NCBI GenBank assembly: GCA_950097015.1
Contig: CATNEN010000001.1
Coordinates: 7,435,001-7,499,000, forward strand
Direction: 5' to 3'
Source of the DNA: Macrostomum hystrix
Taxonomy: Eukaryota; Platyhelminthes; Macrostomidae
Length of the DNA: 64,000 bases
Part shown: in pieces, positions 45,534-58,400 of the stretch
How positions within the stretch are numbered: position 1 is the stretch's first letter
Layout of the letters: each line of letters starts with the position of its first letter
The notes under the pieces: generated by a model
What the model was told of the DNA's origin: nothing
Seen by the model: the letters and a program-made list of their open reading frames with translations, nothing else
Database searches by the model: none
Position numbers and translations under genes: made by a program

Positions 45534-46651
45534 GATAAGATCAATTTCTGAGCACTCAAATAGTTATTTTTTAATAATTATCTGCACGCTCTATAAATTA
45601 TGAACGAAGTACACGCATTGGTAAAATCACAGATATGTGGTATAGAAGTTAAACAAATTATTTAGAAAGTAGAAAAATATTGAAGTCAATAGGTTTGTGA
45701 AGCTTATATTGTAAACTTTTATAAGTAGCAAAGCAAAATTCTCTCTACTTAATTGCGTAATAAAAATAAAATAAACTATCACATTTAAGGCCACTAGTGA
45801 GAACAAAGCATCGGTATTCGTTATTGTATTCAGTAAACTTGAAAATTGCATTGACTAAGAATGGATCAAGAGATTATCGCTAGGTTAGAAAATATATAAA
45901 AGCACTACTGGATTAACTACAAGTAGTTACTTAGGACTGTTAAGACTAAAACTATTGGTAATGAGCTAGAAAATATATTTTCTGAAAGGATTATTGATCA
46001 ATAGAGAACCGAAAAGGACGACCCGAAAAATAATATTTGTGAAGTTTGTGAAGTTCAATTGTACAGTGCATGAGCGAAAAAATGCACACGAATGTTTCTT
46101 ATAAAACTATTCGTTCTTATGGCTGAATTATCGAAAAGCCAAAAGAAGCAAACAAATGAGCCTTCTTTTAAACGAAAACATCATTTGGAAAAGGAAGACG
46201 AACGAAATCTTTTTCCAACGAAATCACCTTAGGTTAGAAAATTAAAAAAATATGGCTTTGAAAATCTAATTATTGTAGCAAAGAAAGGTAAATGATTTCT
46301 AAAATATATCAGCACTTCAGAGAACAGATTTCAGATCAGATGAACTCTTGGAATGGATCAAGGGGGAAATTTTGAACTCATGGGGTAATACCTTGTGGTT
46401 GATTTTGAAAATTATAAAACTAACTAGCTTTTTTTGCCCGTTTTTTTGGGGCAGAAATTTAAAGCAAAGCAGTAAGCAATTCACGTCTCGGTATTAACTT
46501 TATAGTGAAGGTCACCATTTATTTATTTACTGCATTAATGAAAAGTGAAGAGTTTGTTTAAGGGCGTTTTAAGTAAAAAATAAGTGAAAAGTTTGTCCAA
46601 ACAGCCCCCTCTTGATTACTTCTTTAGAAACATGTTTCTTAGCCACTCCTC
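45534..46651. other. AT-rich spacer
   Basis: No gene or element recognised. Confidence 0.4.
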
Positions 46652-46659
46652 TATACAGT

Positions 46660-46932
46660 CAGTGGCAGATCCAGGAATTTTGTTTTGGGGCGGTCTGTCA
46701 GGGGAGCGCCATGAGAATCACAGAGGGGGTGCCAGCGGCCGAAAAAGGGCGCCAGGAGCCAAGAAAGGGCGCCAGCGGCTGAAAAACGGGAGCCAGCGGC
46801 TGAAAAAGGGGCGCCAGCGGCCGAAAAGGGGCGCCAGTGCTGCGACTGGCGCCCCTGGTGGGGGCATCTTATTCCCATGATTAAAATTTAGGGGGGCGAC
46901 TGCCCCCCCGCCCCCCCCTAAATCTGCCTCTG
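46660..46932. mobile_element. hAT-type MITE with 8-bp target duplication
   Basis: Ends CAGTGGCAGATCCAGG and, on the other strand, CAGAGGCAGATTTAGG. The 8-bp TATACAGT stands on both sides (46652-46659 and 46933-46940), as expected for hAT-superfamily insertion. The interior is GC-rich with four or five copies of AAAAGGGGCGCCAGCGGC. No transposase. Also bounded by G and C runs inside each end. Confidence 0.88.
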
Positions 46933-47081
46933 TATACAGTATGCATGTACACGCGTATACATAAGGAAAATAGCCATGGCATAACAATAACAATGTCAAA
47001 GAAACAAAATTAAACTGTTTCAGAGTTCAGAGTTAGACAGGTCAAGGTCAATTCGTGACTACTTTTCTATTAATTGCTTGC

Positions 47082-48039
47082 GAGTCACCTCAAGGCCTGG
47101 GGATACACCACATTCTTCGTTCTTCCCCTTGGTGCGAAAATGAATAGGCCAGCTGGAGTTCCAACACGGGAGCAGGCGACATAAAGCTGCCCATGCGAGA
47201 AGCAAGGAGTCTCCAGGTTGATGCCAGCCACCTTCAGCGACTGTCCCTGAGCCTTGTTAATAGTCATCGCAAAGCACACTCTCACAGGGAACTGCAGTCG
47301 CTTGAACTGAAATGGCAGGTCCGTGGGGATAATTGGAATCCGGGGAACGAACAGACTCTCCTCTGCCAGATCCAGTCATTATCGTGGCCTCAATCACGTG
47401 TGGGAAGAGCCGCCTGACTATCAGTCTGGTGCCGTTACACAGCCTTGGCGCATTCAGGTTGCGGAGGAGCATAATTGGTGCCCCAACTTTCAGCTGCAAG
47501 TTGTGCGATGGAGTTCCAGGAGGATCTAGAGAGTTCAGAAACTCAACAGGATACTCCACAGCGGTGTCATCAGTCAACGTTGTATCAATTGACTTGTAGG
47601 TGAAAACTGCACCTGGCAACTCCTGAAGCAGTTGGTAGTTAATTTCGTTGGCGGCATCATTTCTAGGACACAGAATTGCCCTCTCTGACAGCCAGTCAAC
47701 GTCAGCATATCGAACCATCAGGTTCGGGTAAACTTTTGCCTTGAGCTCCTGCACTGACTGCACAATGGTTCCGATTGTAGCGATCGATGACTGCCCATCC
47801 TCGGTGCTAATCTCCAGCAGACCATTGCCGATTCGCAATAGATTGGCAGAGAACTCATGAGCTGTTTCGTCTCCTTGAATTGTAGCTCTCATGTTTGTTC
47901 GTAGGTGCAACTTCACAACCGATGGCCACAGGTGAGATGATTTTAGGCAAGCATTAATCTCATCAGCAGGAGTGCCACGCGGAATCACAGGCAGCGTCTG
48001 TCTAAAGTCTCCAGACAGCAGCAGAGTGACACCACCCAT
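47082..48039 (-). pseudogene. Helitron/Pif1-type helicase, truncated and frameshifted
   Basis: The frame opens at 48039 with MGGVTLLLSGDFRQTLPVIP, which is the helicase motif III region, so the ATP-binding motifs I and II are missing. It continues with LHLRTNMRA, ILCPRNDAANEINYQLLQEL and LKVGAPIMLLRNLNAPRLCN. Near 47330-47290 the frame changes, and the ending VCFAMTINKAQGQSLKVAGI, then LYVACSRVG, continues in another frame to TGA near 47083. In intact elements this RepHel protein drives rolling-circle transposition; this copy cannot. Confidence 0.85.
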
Positions 48040-48687
48040 CAGTTGATCGCCAGCCTCTCTCTTCTATCCCAGGCTGGCTGGAGAGAAATATCGCCCTGCG
48101 CACTGGGACGCCACCGCACTCACCGCACTCAGTCTCAGTGCTGCTTGGGGGCCAGTAGACAGTCTAGGGGTTTGGGCTGTGCACATTCACGGCTTGAAAT
48201 ACAATGTACAGTCTGGGGCTTCGGCGCCCGGGGAAGGGAGGGGGTGGCTGTAATAAAATTTGGCCCGCAGAGTGGCGGAGGGGAGTTGGGGTGGCTGTCC
48301 TCGGAAAACAAAAAGTGACTCACTTTGAGATGATGCAGCTTTGCTCTGGATTGAGTAGAGATGTTCAAAATTGTCAGCATTGTTGGAAAACATGTAAAGT
48401 GTAAGTGGATCAAATTTGGAGAAAATCTGACAAAGTGGGGCGACGATATGTCGAATTGAGTGATTTTTTGACGATTTTTGAGCAGTTTTTTGCACTTTTG
48501 AGCAGGAAGGAAATGATTTTTCGGGAATTTGAGTAGCCTATTGCACTCAGCGTAGGTGGTTCTAGGTATGTGCAAAGTTTGGTGCGATTTGGTTGAGCGG
48601 TTTCGGCGTCTATAAAGACAAAAGGTTGCACACACACAGACAGACACACACACACACAGACAGAGTTTTCACTTTTATATATATAGA
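47082..48687 (-). mobile_element. Helitron remnant, 5' end intact
   Basis: Minus-strand element. Its 5' end, TCTATATATATAAAAGTGAA at 48687, is preceded by A, as for Helitrons that insert between A and T, and leads into a GT/CTGT-rich stretch. About 600 bp later comes a helicase fragment in the same orientation. No 3' hairpin with CTRR was found after the helicase stop, so the 3' end is lost or degenerate. GC-rich 48043-48300 lies between. Confidence 0.65.
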
Positions 48688-48932
48688 TAAAGTAAACTTT
48701 TACTTTTCTACCCAGTAGGGGTATAGTCGCTTGTTATATAGCTAATTAACTTAAAAGGTGAGCCATAATTTCTTGGCTCATAATTAGGAACGCTTTAGGT
48801 AACGAGAGAATCGTCGCATGCGTTCCTAAAGTAATGGGAACAAATTAGACGCTTTGGGTAATGATGAGGTGAACAATATCTAAAAATACCTTCTTCTTTA
48901 AGTCGATCGAACTTTTAACGTGTACCTTCGAA
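48688..48932. other. 3' flank of the TRAK gene
   Basis: About 245 bp between the TRAK stop codon and the Helitron 5' end. No AATAAA on the minus strand was seen. Confidence 0.4.
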
Positions 48933-49449
48933 TCAGGCTTGAGAATTCGAAACTCGATGCATAACAGCGCTGTCCGGAGCAGAACCCGTTTCGCTAGAAT
49001 GAACCTCTCCAGTAGCCGGGCAGAACAGGTTCAAACCGGCTCGAGGATCACGTCTGCTTGTCGCTGACGAGGAAATCGCAACAAAATCAGACGATTCAGT
49101 GTCAGTTCTGTCATCACTGTCGAAACTACTGCCATTCTCCACTCCGGCAGTGACCAGAGACAGTTGCAATAAACCGCGCAGTATCGACGCTCCAATGGTG
49201 GGTAGAAGCCAGCCGTGACCGTTGCCACCAGGTTCTCCATCGTCGCCCGCTTCGCCAGTGGGTGTTGTTGTCGATGCTGAATCAGCATTCTCATCGTCGT
49301 CAATGTCGTTGGATGTATCCCGTCGCATAGAAAACTGCCTACGTCGGTGGAGCTGATTTCTGTTGCACAGGTGTTTAGGCTCTCGGGTGAAGCTGCCGTC
49401 CTGATGGAACTCCGCTAGATGTCGGCCAGATTTTACAGTGTCTGCGACT
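48933..49449 (-). CDS. TRAK exon 12 (terminal)
   Basis: 517 nt: VADTVKSGRHLAEFHQDGSF, acidic NDIDDDENADSASTTT, HGWLLPTIGASILRGLLQLS, ending VMHRVSNSQA and TGA. Acceptor GTCTCAG. The GASILRGLLQL segment is the only hydrophobic stretch of the tail. Confidence 0.78.
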
Positions 49450-52400
49450 CTGAGACGAGAAAAAAAAGTGGATGAAAAATATAGAAAACCAGTGGTGCAC
49501 CCTCCTCACCTCTCCTTGGCTACGCGTATTACAAAAAAGTATACTAAAATACTTTAACACATAGCGCCCATCATGGTTAAAAGGCAGAAGTTTAACAGAT
49601 TTTGTCAAGACTTAAAAAATCTTTGCGTTAAAACAGTTTCAAGTCTCTCATGTATTTCTTATCACTTCATCGTTTAAAAATAGTTTTCTTTTTCCTCCGC
49701 TGCCACTATAGAAAATGCTTTTTATTTATAAACAGCAGAGAGCTTACTCGAGAAAGCAATTGTTGATGCCAGCGTCCAACGATGTTGCTCGTTGTGGCGG
49801 CTGCTGAATTGATGCCAGCATCAGCGAATTGGAAGGATTGCGCTGAGACAAGTTGTCTGTAGTAAAAGTAAGTTTTTTGTATACCTCTTTGGTACTGAAT
49901 TACTACCATCAAACCAGTTTCACTGTTTCTTACCGTCCCACTCTGCATCGCTGAAAGCTCCGAAATCGTCGCTATCATCGTCGGCCTCACCCTCACCAAA
50001 ACCGATTCCACTCCTGGTTGTGACGCCGCGCAATCTTCTCGGCGCCATAGCTGCGTGGAGTCCAGGCGTGGCAAGCCTTCTCCATTGAGCTAGGGTGGAA
50101 GAACCGCTCAGGGGCTTCACCAACTGTAGACGACGCCCGTCGGCGTAGCTGTAGCTGTGACTACCAAGCCAGGCTAGCCTCTGTTGCTGCTGATGAAGCT
50201 GCTGCTGCTGCTGCTGATTATGACGCGGACGCTGATGCTGATGTTGACGCTTCGGCAGCTGCAGCATTCTGTTAGACAGAGGTCCAGGCAAGTTGGCGCC
50301 CAAAGTGCTTGCGTACCTCCTAATATTAGTTGGGTTGAGTGGCATTTAGCAGAAGAAAGAACACGCTATTTTCACCCTAATGGAAAGACCACGGTATTTC
50401 GAATGCCCACTACCAACAAGAAGAAAAGATTTTCACACATCGAATAAAAGCTTCGCCCGTACCTTGTTGGAGTCTCCTGATCCTGAGAAAACTCTGACTG
50501 CTCCTGCTGACTACTGGAACCCGGTGTTTGAGTCTGCGTTGATGTTGCCATTGACGAAGGTTCATCTTCTTCAATCTCTGGCGACGACAGTGAGACATAA
50601 GCCACATCGTTTGCATTGTTGTCTAGCTCCAGTGTCAGCGAAGTCAGCGAAGATGCAGACGAGCAGAAGCCAGCGTTGATAACTTCGACGCTGTGATGGT
50701 GCCGACGGCGGCAGCGGCGAAGACGTGTCGGACGTGCCGGATGGTGAGCAGTGGCCGGTGGGGAGCTTCAGGGATTTAGGTGCAATGCTATTAGAACCCA
50801 GCAAGAACTGTTTTACATGTTGAAAAAACTGAGATTTTGAGAATCTCGAGAACCTCCGACTTTAGGGAAGAATTTTACCTATCCTGAAACTCCTGGGTCA
50901 CAGCTGACTGACGTCGACATTTGACACGACTGTGCTGTCGACCTTCAGCGACGTCGGAACGGGGCTCGAAGTTTGACGAGCCCTGACAACTAGCGCCTCG
51001 TTCTCGGCCCATTGTGGTCGATTGCTTGGCAGCGGCAAAACAACTCGAAGATTCCAATAATGGAGAAGTCAAATTGCCGACACTGATCGACCTACGGGTG
51101 GTTTTTTCAATAGACGCGCTCGTATTAACAAGTTTCACATCACACTACTTATCTTTTAAATGTCAGTAGCAAAATAAAAATTTAGAACTGCGAAATACAA
51201 TTAATTTATTTTTCGTGCTTATAAGCAAACTGCGAATAGTTGGCAAGGAGAAGCAGACAAAATTTCTTTTACAATTTTTTTGGCTTAACACGCAAAGTAT
51301 TTATTATTCTTCTTGGCAAATTCTTTGGAAACTAGCATAATTTATGGAATCCAATTGTCAAATATTCGCTGAGTTTGGCCAGCTTTTAGTGCCTAGCTTT
51401 AGCGAGAGTTATTTATTTCTGTTCTAATTTATTTTGGTTATCGATTCACACCAATATGCCTTGAGACAGATAAAAGAAAGAGGACAGTAGAAGGCAGACT
51501 AGGTAGATGAGAGTAGAAAGAGAGGGGAGATGAGAGAGGAGAGAGGAGATAGAAGAGAGGAGATAGGAGAGAGGAGAGATGAGAGGAGAGAGGAGAGATG
51601 AGAGGAGATAGGAGAGAGGAGAGATGAGAGGAGAGAGGAGAGATGAGAGGAGAGAGGAGAGAGGATGAGAGGAGAGAGGATGAGAGATGAGAGGAGAGAG
51701 GAGAGGAGAGAAGAGAGGAGAGAGGAGAGATGAGAGGAGAGAAGAAAGAGGAGAGATGAGAGGAGAGAGGAGAGGAGAGAGGAGAGGAGAGAAGAGAGGA
51801 GAGAGGATGAGAGATGAGAGGAGAGAGGAGAGGAGAGAAGAGAGGAGAGAGGAGAGATGAGAGGAGAGAGGAGAGGAGAGAAGAGCGGAGAGAGGAGAGA
51901 TGAGAGGAGAGAAGAAAGAGGAGAGATGAGAGGAGAGAGGAGAGATGAGAGGAGAGAGGAGAGAGGAGAGGAGAGAGGATGAGAGATGAGAGGAGAGAGG
52001 AGAGATGAGAGGAGAGAGGAGAGAGGATGAGAGATGAGAGGAGAGAGGAGAGGAGAGAAGAGAGGAGAGAGGAGAGATGAGAGGAGAGAGGATAGGAGAG
52101 AAGAGCGGAGAGAGGAGAGATGAGAGGAGAGAAGAAAGAGGAGAGATGAGAGGAGAGAGGAGAGATGAGAGGAGAGAGGAGAGAGGAGAGGAGAGAGGAG
52201 AGAGAAGAGATGAGAGGAGAGAGAAGAGATGAGAGGAGAGAGGAAAGGAGAGAAGATAGGATAAAGTCTTAAAACAAAATCTCAAAACCTGTACATACAA
52301 AGGCAACTTTCTCGCAAATCAAATTAGGCCTATAAAGGTACTTGAAAATGGCATAAATCATAAAGCATAAATCAAGCTTAAATAAGAAAAGTTATTTACT

Positions 52401-55400
52401 GTTATCAAGCCATGAGACAGACTGAGACAACCGTTCAGTTGATAATATTACACATTTTCGCAGATTGGCGCGTACAAAGCTAAAACCTTGTCCAAGTGGG
52501 CAAGCATAAGCAAACTAGGCAAGTCAAGTTAAACAATATTTCCATTTAGCCATGCGTTAAAAAAGGTTTACTAGCAGAAAAGGAAAGCCATGCAGGAATT
52601 GAAGAGCTTAATCCTTCAAACGGAACGATTGTCTCTCTGCCCTTTTCTCAACTGAATACTTTACAATGCGACTAAGCTAGTCTAACGTAGAGTCTCTTGT
52701 TAGTAACAATGAGGAAGGAAAAATGTACTATTAACAAGAGTACTGCACCGAAAAAGAAAGTTGTAAAAGCAAAATGTCTTTTAGCAACACCTATTGCTGT
52801 ACTCAATTCAAAAAGAGTTTTCGTCAAAGCTAGAGTTCTAGACAAAAGCTAAATAAACTGTACATGATTAAGGATCTACACCGTTTAGGGTCTGAATGAG
52901 TTGGGATCTGAATGAGTTGGGATCTGAATGAGTTGGGATCTGAATGGGTTGGGATCTGAATGAGTTGGGATCTGAATGAGTTGGGATCTGAATGAGTTGG
53001 GATCTGAATGAGTTGGGATCTGAATGAGTTGGGATCTGAATGAGTTGGGATCTGAATGAGTTGGGATCTGAATGAGTTGGGATCTGAATGAGTTGGGATC
53101 TGAATGAGTTGGGATCTGAATGAGTTGGGATCTGAATGAGTTGGGATCTGAATGAGTTGGGATCTGAATGAGTTGGGATCTGAATGAGTTGGGATCTGAA
53201 TGAGTTGGGATCTGAATGAGTTGGGATCTGAATGAGTTGGGATCTGAATGAGTTGGGATCTGAATGAGTTGGGATCTGAATAAGTTGGGATCTGAATGAG
53301 TTGGGATCTGAATGAGTTGGGATCTGAATGAGTTGGGATCTGTATGAGTTGGGATCTGAATGAGTTGGGATCTGAATGAGTTGGGATCTGAATGAGTTGG
53401 GATCTGAATGAGTTGGGATCTGAATGAGTTGGGATCTGAATGAGTTGAGATCTGAATGAGTTGGGATCTGAATGAGTTGGGATCTGAATGAGTTGAGATC
53501 TGAATGAGTTGGGATCTGAATGAGTTGGGATCTGAATGAGTTGGGATCTGAATGAGTTGGGATCTGAATAAGTTGGGATCTGAATAAGTTGGGATCTGAA
53601 TGAGTTGGGATCTGAATGAGTTGGGATCTGAATGAGTTGGGATCTGAATGAGTTGGGATCTGAATGAGTTGGGATCTGAATGAGTTGGGATCTGAATGAG
53701 TTGGGATCTGAATGAGTTGGGATCTGAATGAGTTGAGATCTGAATGAGTTGGGATCTGAATGAGTTGGGATCTGAATGAGTTGAGATCTGAATGAGTTGG
53801 GATCTGAATGAGTTGGGATCTGAATGAGTTGGGATCTGAATGAGTTGGGATCCGAATGAGTTGGGATCTGAATGAGTTGGGATCTGAACACGTCTTTAAA
53901 AATGTATAGAAAGTAACAAGCAGCATAACGAAGATAGCTTGCACAACATTCTACCAATGGCTGCAAAACATTTTTTCGGAAAAATATTAACCTGAAGAGT
54001 GTCTTCCAAGATTGCGAAAAAACCGCATCAAGATTCAGTGTTGGACTGAAATAAGAAGCAATTTAACGGTGCTTTTAGTCGGTCCTTTATCTGCTGTCTA
54101 GGCTATAAAAAATACATTTAAAAAATCAAATCCTTTTCCTAAGAAAATGGCTGTCTAAACTTCAGTGGAACTCATTTTATTATTTATAAATCTAAAATAC
54201 CAGGGTCCAGTGTTGATTAACTATTCAAACGATAAGGCAGCCAAATTAGAGATCTACCGAGAATTCACAAAATGAATATTTTGTTAGCCAGTTACCTGAG
54301 TTCTACTGTGAGAAATTAGTAAGGAAGGAAAACCGGAACGTAAATTAGGAAGCTTGATTTGGTAGGTGGATTAGGAAGATTGATTAGAAAGATGGATTTG
54401 GAAGATGGATTTGGAAGATGGATTAGGAAGATGGATTAGGAAGATGGATTAGGATACATGAGGAAGATGGATTAGGATAGATGAGGAAGATGGATTAGGA
54501 TAGATGAGGGAGATGGATTAGGATAGATGAGGAAGATGGATTAGGATAGATGAGGGAGATGGATTAGGAAGATGGATTAGGAAGATGGATTAGGATAGAT
54601 GAGGAAGATGGATTAGGATAGATGAGGAAGATGGATTAGGATAGATGAGGGAGATGGATTAGGATAGATGAGGAAGATGGATTAGGATAGATGAGGGAGA
54701 TGGATTAGGATAGATGAGGAAGATGGATTAGGAAGATTAATTAGGTAGATGTATTAGAAAGATGGATTAGAAAGATGGATTTGAAAGATGGATTTGCGAT
54801 ATGGATTAGAAAGATGGATTAGGAAGATAGATTAGGAAGATGGATTAGGAAGATGGATTAGGAAGATGGATTAGGATAGATGAGGGAGATGGATTAGGAT
54901 AGATGAGGAAGATGGATTAGGAAGATGTATTAGAAAGATGTATTAGAAAGATGGATTAGAAAGATGGATTTGAAAGATGGATTAGGAAGATGGATTAGGA
55001 CGATGGATTTGCGATATGGATTAGGAAGATGGATTAGGATAGATGAGGAAGATGGATTAGGAAGATGAATTTGGGATATGGATTAGGAAGATGGATTAGT
55101 ATGGATTAGGAAGATAAATTAGGATGGATTAGGAAGATAGATTAGGAAGATGGATTAGGAAGATGGATTAGGAAGATGGATTTTAAATATGATGAGGAAA
55201 ATGGATTTGAAAGATGGATTTGGAAGATGGATTAGATAAGAGGTGTAGAGAAAAAATGCACTCAAGAAACGCCAAGTGCTAGAATGACAGCTCAAAGTAA
55301 AAGTACATCATAGCTGCTAGCCTAGTCATTAAGTGAGGCATGGAAGACTAGGCAGATCACAGAGGCAGCAGTGCATGTGACACGCAGCCGGCAAATATGC

Positions 55401-58400
55401 CTTGAAGTACGAGTATGGCGGGCCCTTTGTCAAACAGACTAACACAAGCAAAAAATTGAAAATTTTTGAGTGCAGGAAAACGGAACAGTAGAGGCATGTA
55501 GAAATTAGTGCGCCACCGTGAACTGCTTCTGGAGTGACCTAGAAAATGAGACTCACTTAGAAAGTGCCGTGTCAATGTCTCCATGGCTACCGCTGAGACT
55601 CGATGATCGAGCATCAGTTCCAACAGTGCCGGCAGATTTGGGTCGATGCTGTTTGCCGCATTGGTGCAGATTCTCAGCTGACACTGCTGCCTGACTGTGC
55701 AGACTGCGGCTGTGGCTGAAGCTGCGATGCCCCGCATGACTTGAGGCCAGCTGGCGTCGGCGAATGTTCTGTCCGGAGGTGGCGCTGGCACTCTTCACGT
55801 TGCGAATGTAGTGAAGCGACCTGAGGATATTTGGTGAGACTCCGTGCTAGAAGATGGCTTACAACCAGCTTGTAGAGAACCCAATGAGAATTCCGAGTAA
55901 TGCAGAGCTAATTGCAGAAGGGCCGCAGGCAATGGCATATCATTTGGTGACACTAGATCTGCAGACAGCGAGGAGGCAATTCTGCCCATTTCGCTGACTC
56001 CTGAGCACACAGGCACTTAGAAACCGTACGCAGGCATACACTCACACAGCTGTGTACATCTTGCCTAGCTTACTCATCGTCAGGCAGTGTACACTCTCAC
56101 TGTGCCTTGGAGGTTGGCCCTAAAGGGTGTAAACTGCATGTCAAGCCTTCGCTCAGCGCCTCGCCTCGCCTTGGAATCGAGCTCAGGGAACTTCGTGCGA
56201 GAGGCAACCGCGTTAGATCGCTCTGCCACACATCCCCCTCTATGCAGAGCTAAGTGCCTTGCTAAAGTACACAAATAGTTCCAGTGGAGTTTTGAAACGA
56301 ATCCCAGACGTCCAAGTCTCGCTGAATTTCTCGAAAATGTTGACGTCTGACGGTTTCAAAGTTTGTTAGACTTTCAAGAAAATCGATCATTCGCTTTGGG
56401 AGGAATCGTTAAATAGGAAGTGGGTTTTTTATAATCCGTGGTCTTTCTACTGTTAAAAGTGCATATTAAAACGTATGGCCTAACTGCGTATGTGTACACA
56501 CGTGCGTTAAGTGGGTGCTTTGAGAATTAGATGAAGCGTCTACATTGTGAACGGGGTGTACATCTAGGCCAGTCTCACCCAGCCAATCCGCTGTCGGCGC
56601 CGGCGCTTCTCTCCAATTCGCTCATGAGGCTCAGCTCGTAGGGCGGCGGCGGCGCCCCCGGACTGGCAGCGGCGCCATTGGGAGCGCGCTCGCCGCCGCC
56701 TCCGCTGCCGGCACCTTGGGACTGACCATTTGGAACCTGCAGCAGGTGATGATTAGTTGGCAATGAGTCAACTGTCGAGGCCACTGTGACCGCGGCGGAT
56801 GAAGCTCGTTGAATCGCCGATTTTAGACGACGCCGCAGGGAGGCCGCCTCCTGCTGCGACCGGTCCAGCAGGGCGATGCACTCGTCGTAACGATCGTGAA
56901 GGCAGGCCAGCTCGGAGGTCAGGGCGCGCTGAGTCAGTTGGGTCTCCTTCAGGCGACTTTCCTGCATGTCCCGCTCCATGGATACCTGTGAGGATAGGCA
57001 ATGAATGGTAGGTAGGCCTATTGGTACGAAACTTTAGTTTCCCCGATAGGGCCGGTCCTACGAATCGAGGGTCGGGGGTTCGATTCCCGACTCCAGTGGA
57101 ACCATTTTTAGCCTTTAGCAAGACACTTTACAATTAACTTTCGCGGCGCATCTGAAAGCGTCGTAAGACTGTTCAGTCCATGGACTGGGGTGACGCCACA
57201 CCCACCCTCATTACCCCAGCTGATGCTGGTACCCATTCAACAGCTGGGTGAACTGAAGCATTGCAGAGTCAAGTGCCTTGCTCCCCAAATGAAAAGTTTT
57301 TCAGTGGAGTTGTGAATCGAACACCCGACCTTCAAGTCATGGTCCAACGCTCTAACCTCAAGGCGACAACCTCCTATAGATTGAACAGCTGTACTAAGCC
57401 TTCAGATGCGCTGCGTAATGGTTGCGTCTGTGCTGTCGGCTGCATATCTGACCCTTTTAATCAGTGGGCGAGTGGGTCAGCGGCTAGCGTCGCTGCCTCG
57501 CACTCCAATGGACGCTAGTTCGAATCTCCCTTCAAGTCACGATTAATTTCGGGACTTGTTGGGAGGTTTGGACAGTAGCGACCGGCGGAGGTGCACCATA
57601 TTTCGTGCAATCAAAGCTTGAAATAATAGCTTCGCTCCTACCTTCTGTGTGCCTGTTCTGCGTTGCGTGAGTTGTGTGCGTTGGCGCTGGGGCGTGAGAC
57701 CTTGCGGGGGGGGTGGCTGGAGGGCGGGTGTACACCGCCGCGCGCTTTCTGGACTTCTGTCAGCGCGATTGGATAAGTGTACACTCATCACCCGGCCCCC
57801 CCCTGAGGACTGATTTCTTATCAGCCTTCCGGCCCCGGCTTGGTCTGCTATGTGCGTGTGGGGCTGGGGTGGGGGACACTGCTGCCTATTCTGGGTGCCT
57901 CCTGCCCTCTCCGGCTGGTCTGTGCTGCTGTGTGTGGTGCCTGCTCAGGGGAGGCGGCGCGATGGGTGCTAAGCGCCTAGTTCGCCGGTCTGGGGGCGTG
58001 CCGCTCCGTCGCTTGTGCGACAAGTGCCCCGGGCCCCCCTGCAAATAGATAGAGAGACCCTTTTAATCCAACTGAAAAATAGATACCAGTACGTCGTATG
58101 GGGGTGACTTGCAGAACGGTCTGACGCGTTTCCCTCTCGCACCAAGTTCCCCGAGCTCGATTCCACTCTAAATGATGTGACACAATCACGTGAAAGAGTA
58201 GAAAGAGAAGTTGTTAGTCAAGCATCAGAGGACTCACTCGTTTGACCTTACTCTCCAAGCCCACATTCCTAGCCAGGAGCTGTGTGATCTCAGCCTGCTG
58301 GCTCATGTACATCTCGGTACGCTGTGTCAAATTGTCTGCCATGCCTTTAATGTGCAAATTCGATTCGGCCAATTGTCGCACGCAGTCCTTCACTAGGACT

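Noticed and set aside
48135-48653. 172-codon minus-strand frame beside the helicase
   Set aside because: Low-complexity start (MCVSVCVC from a CA/GT run), no motif, lies within the Helitron 5' region.
52830-53966. 378- and 358-codon frames (IQIPTHSDPNSF)
   Set aside because: 16-bp array inside a TRAK intron; same peptide in more than one frame.
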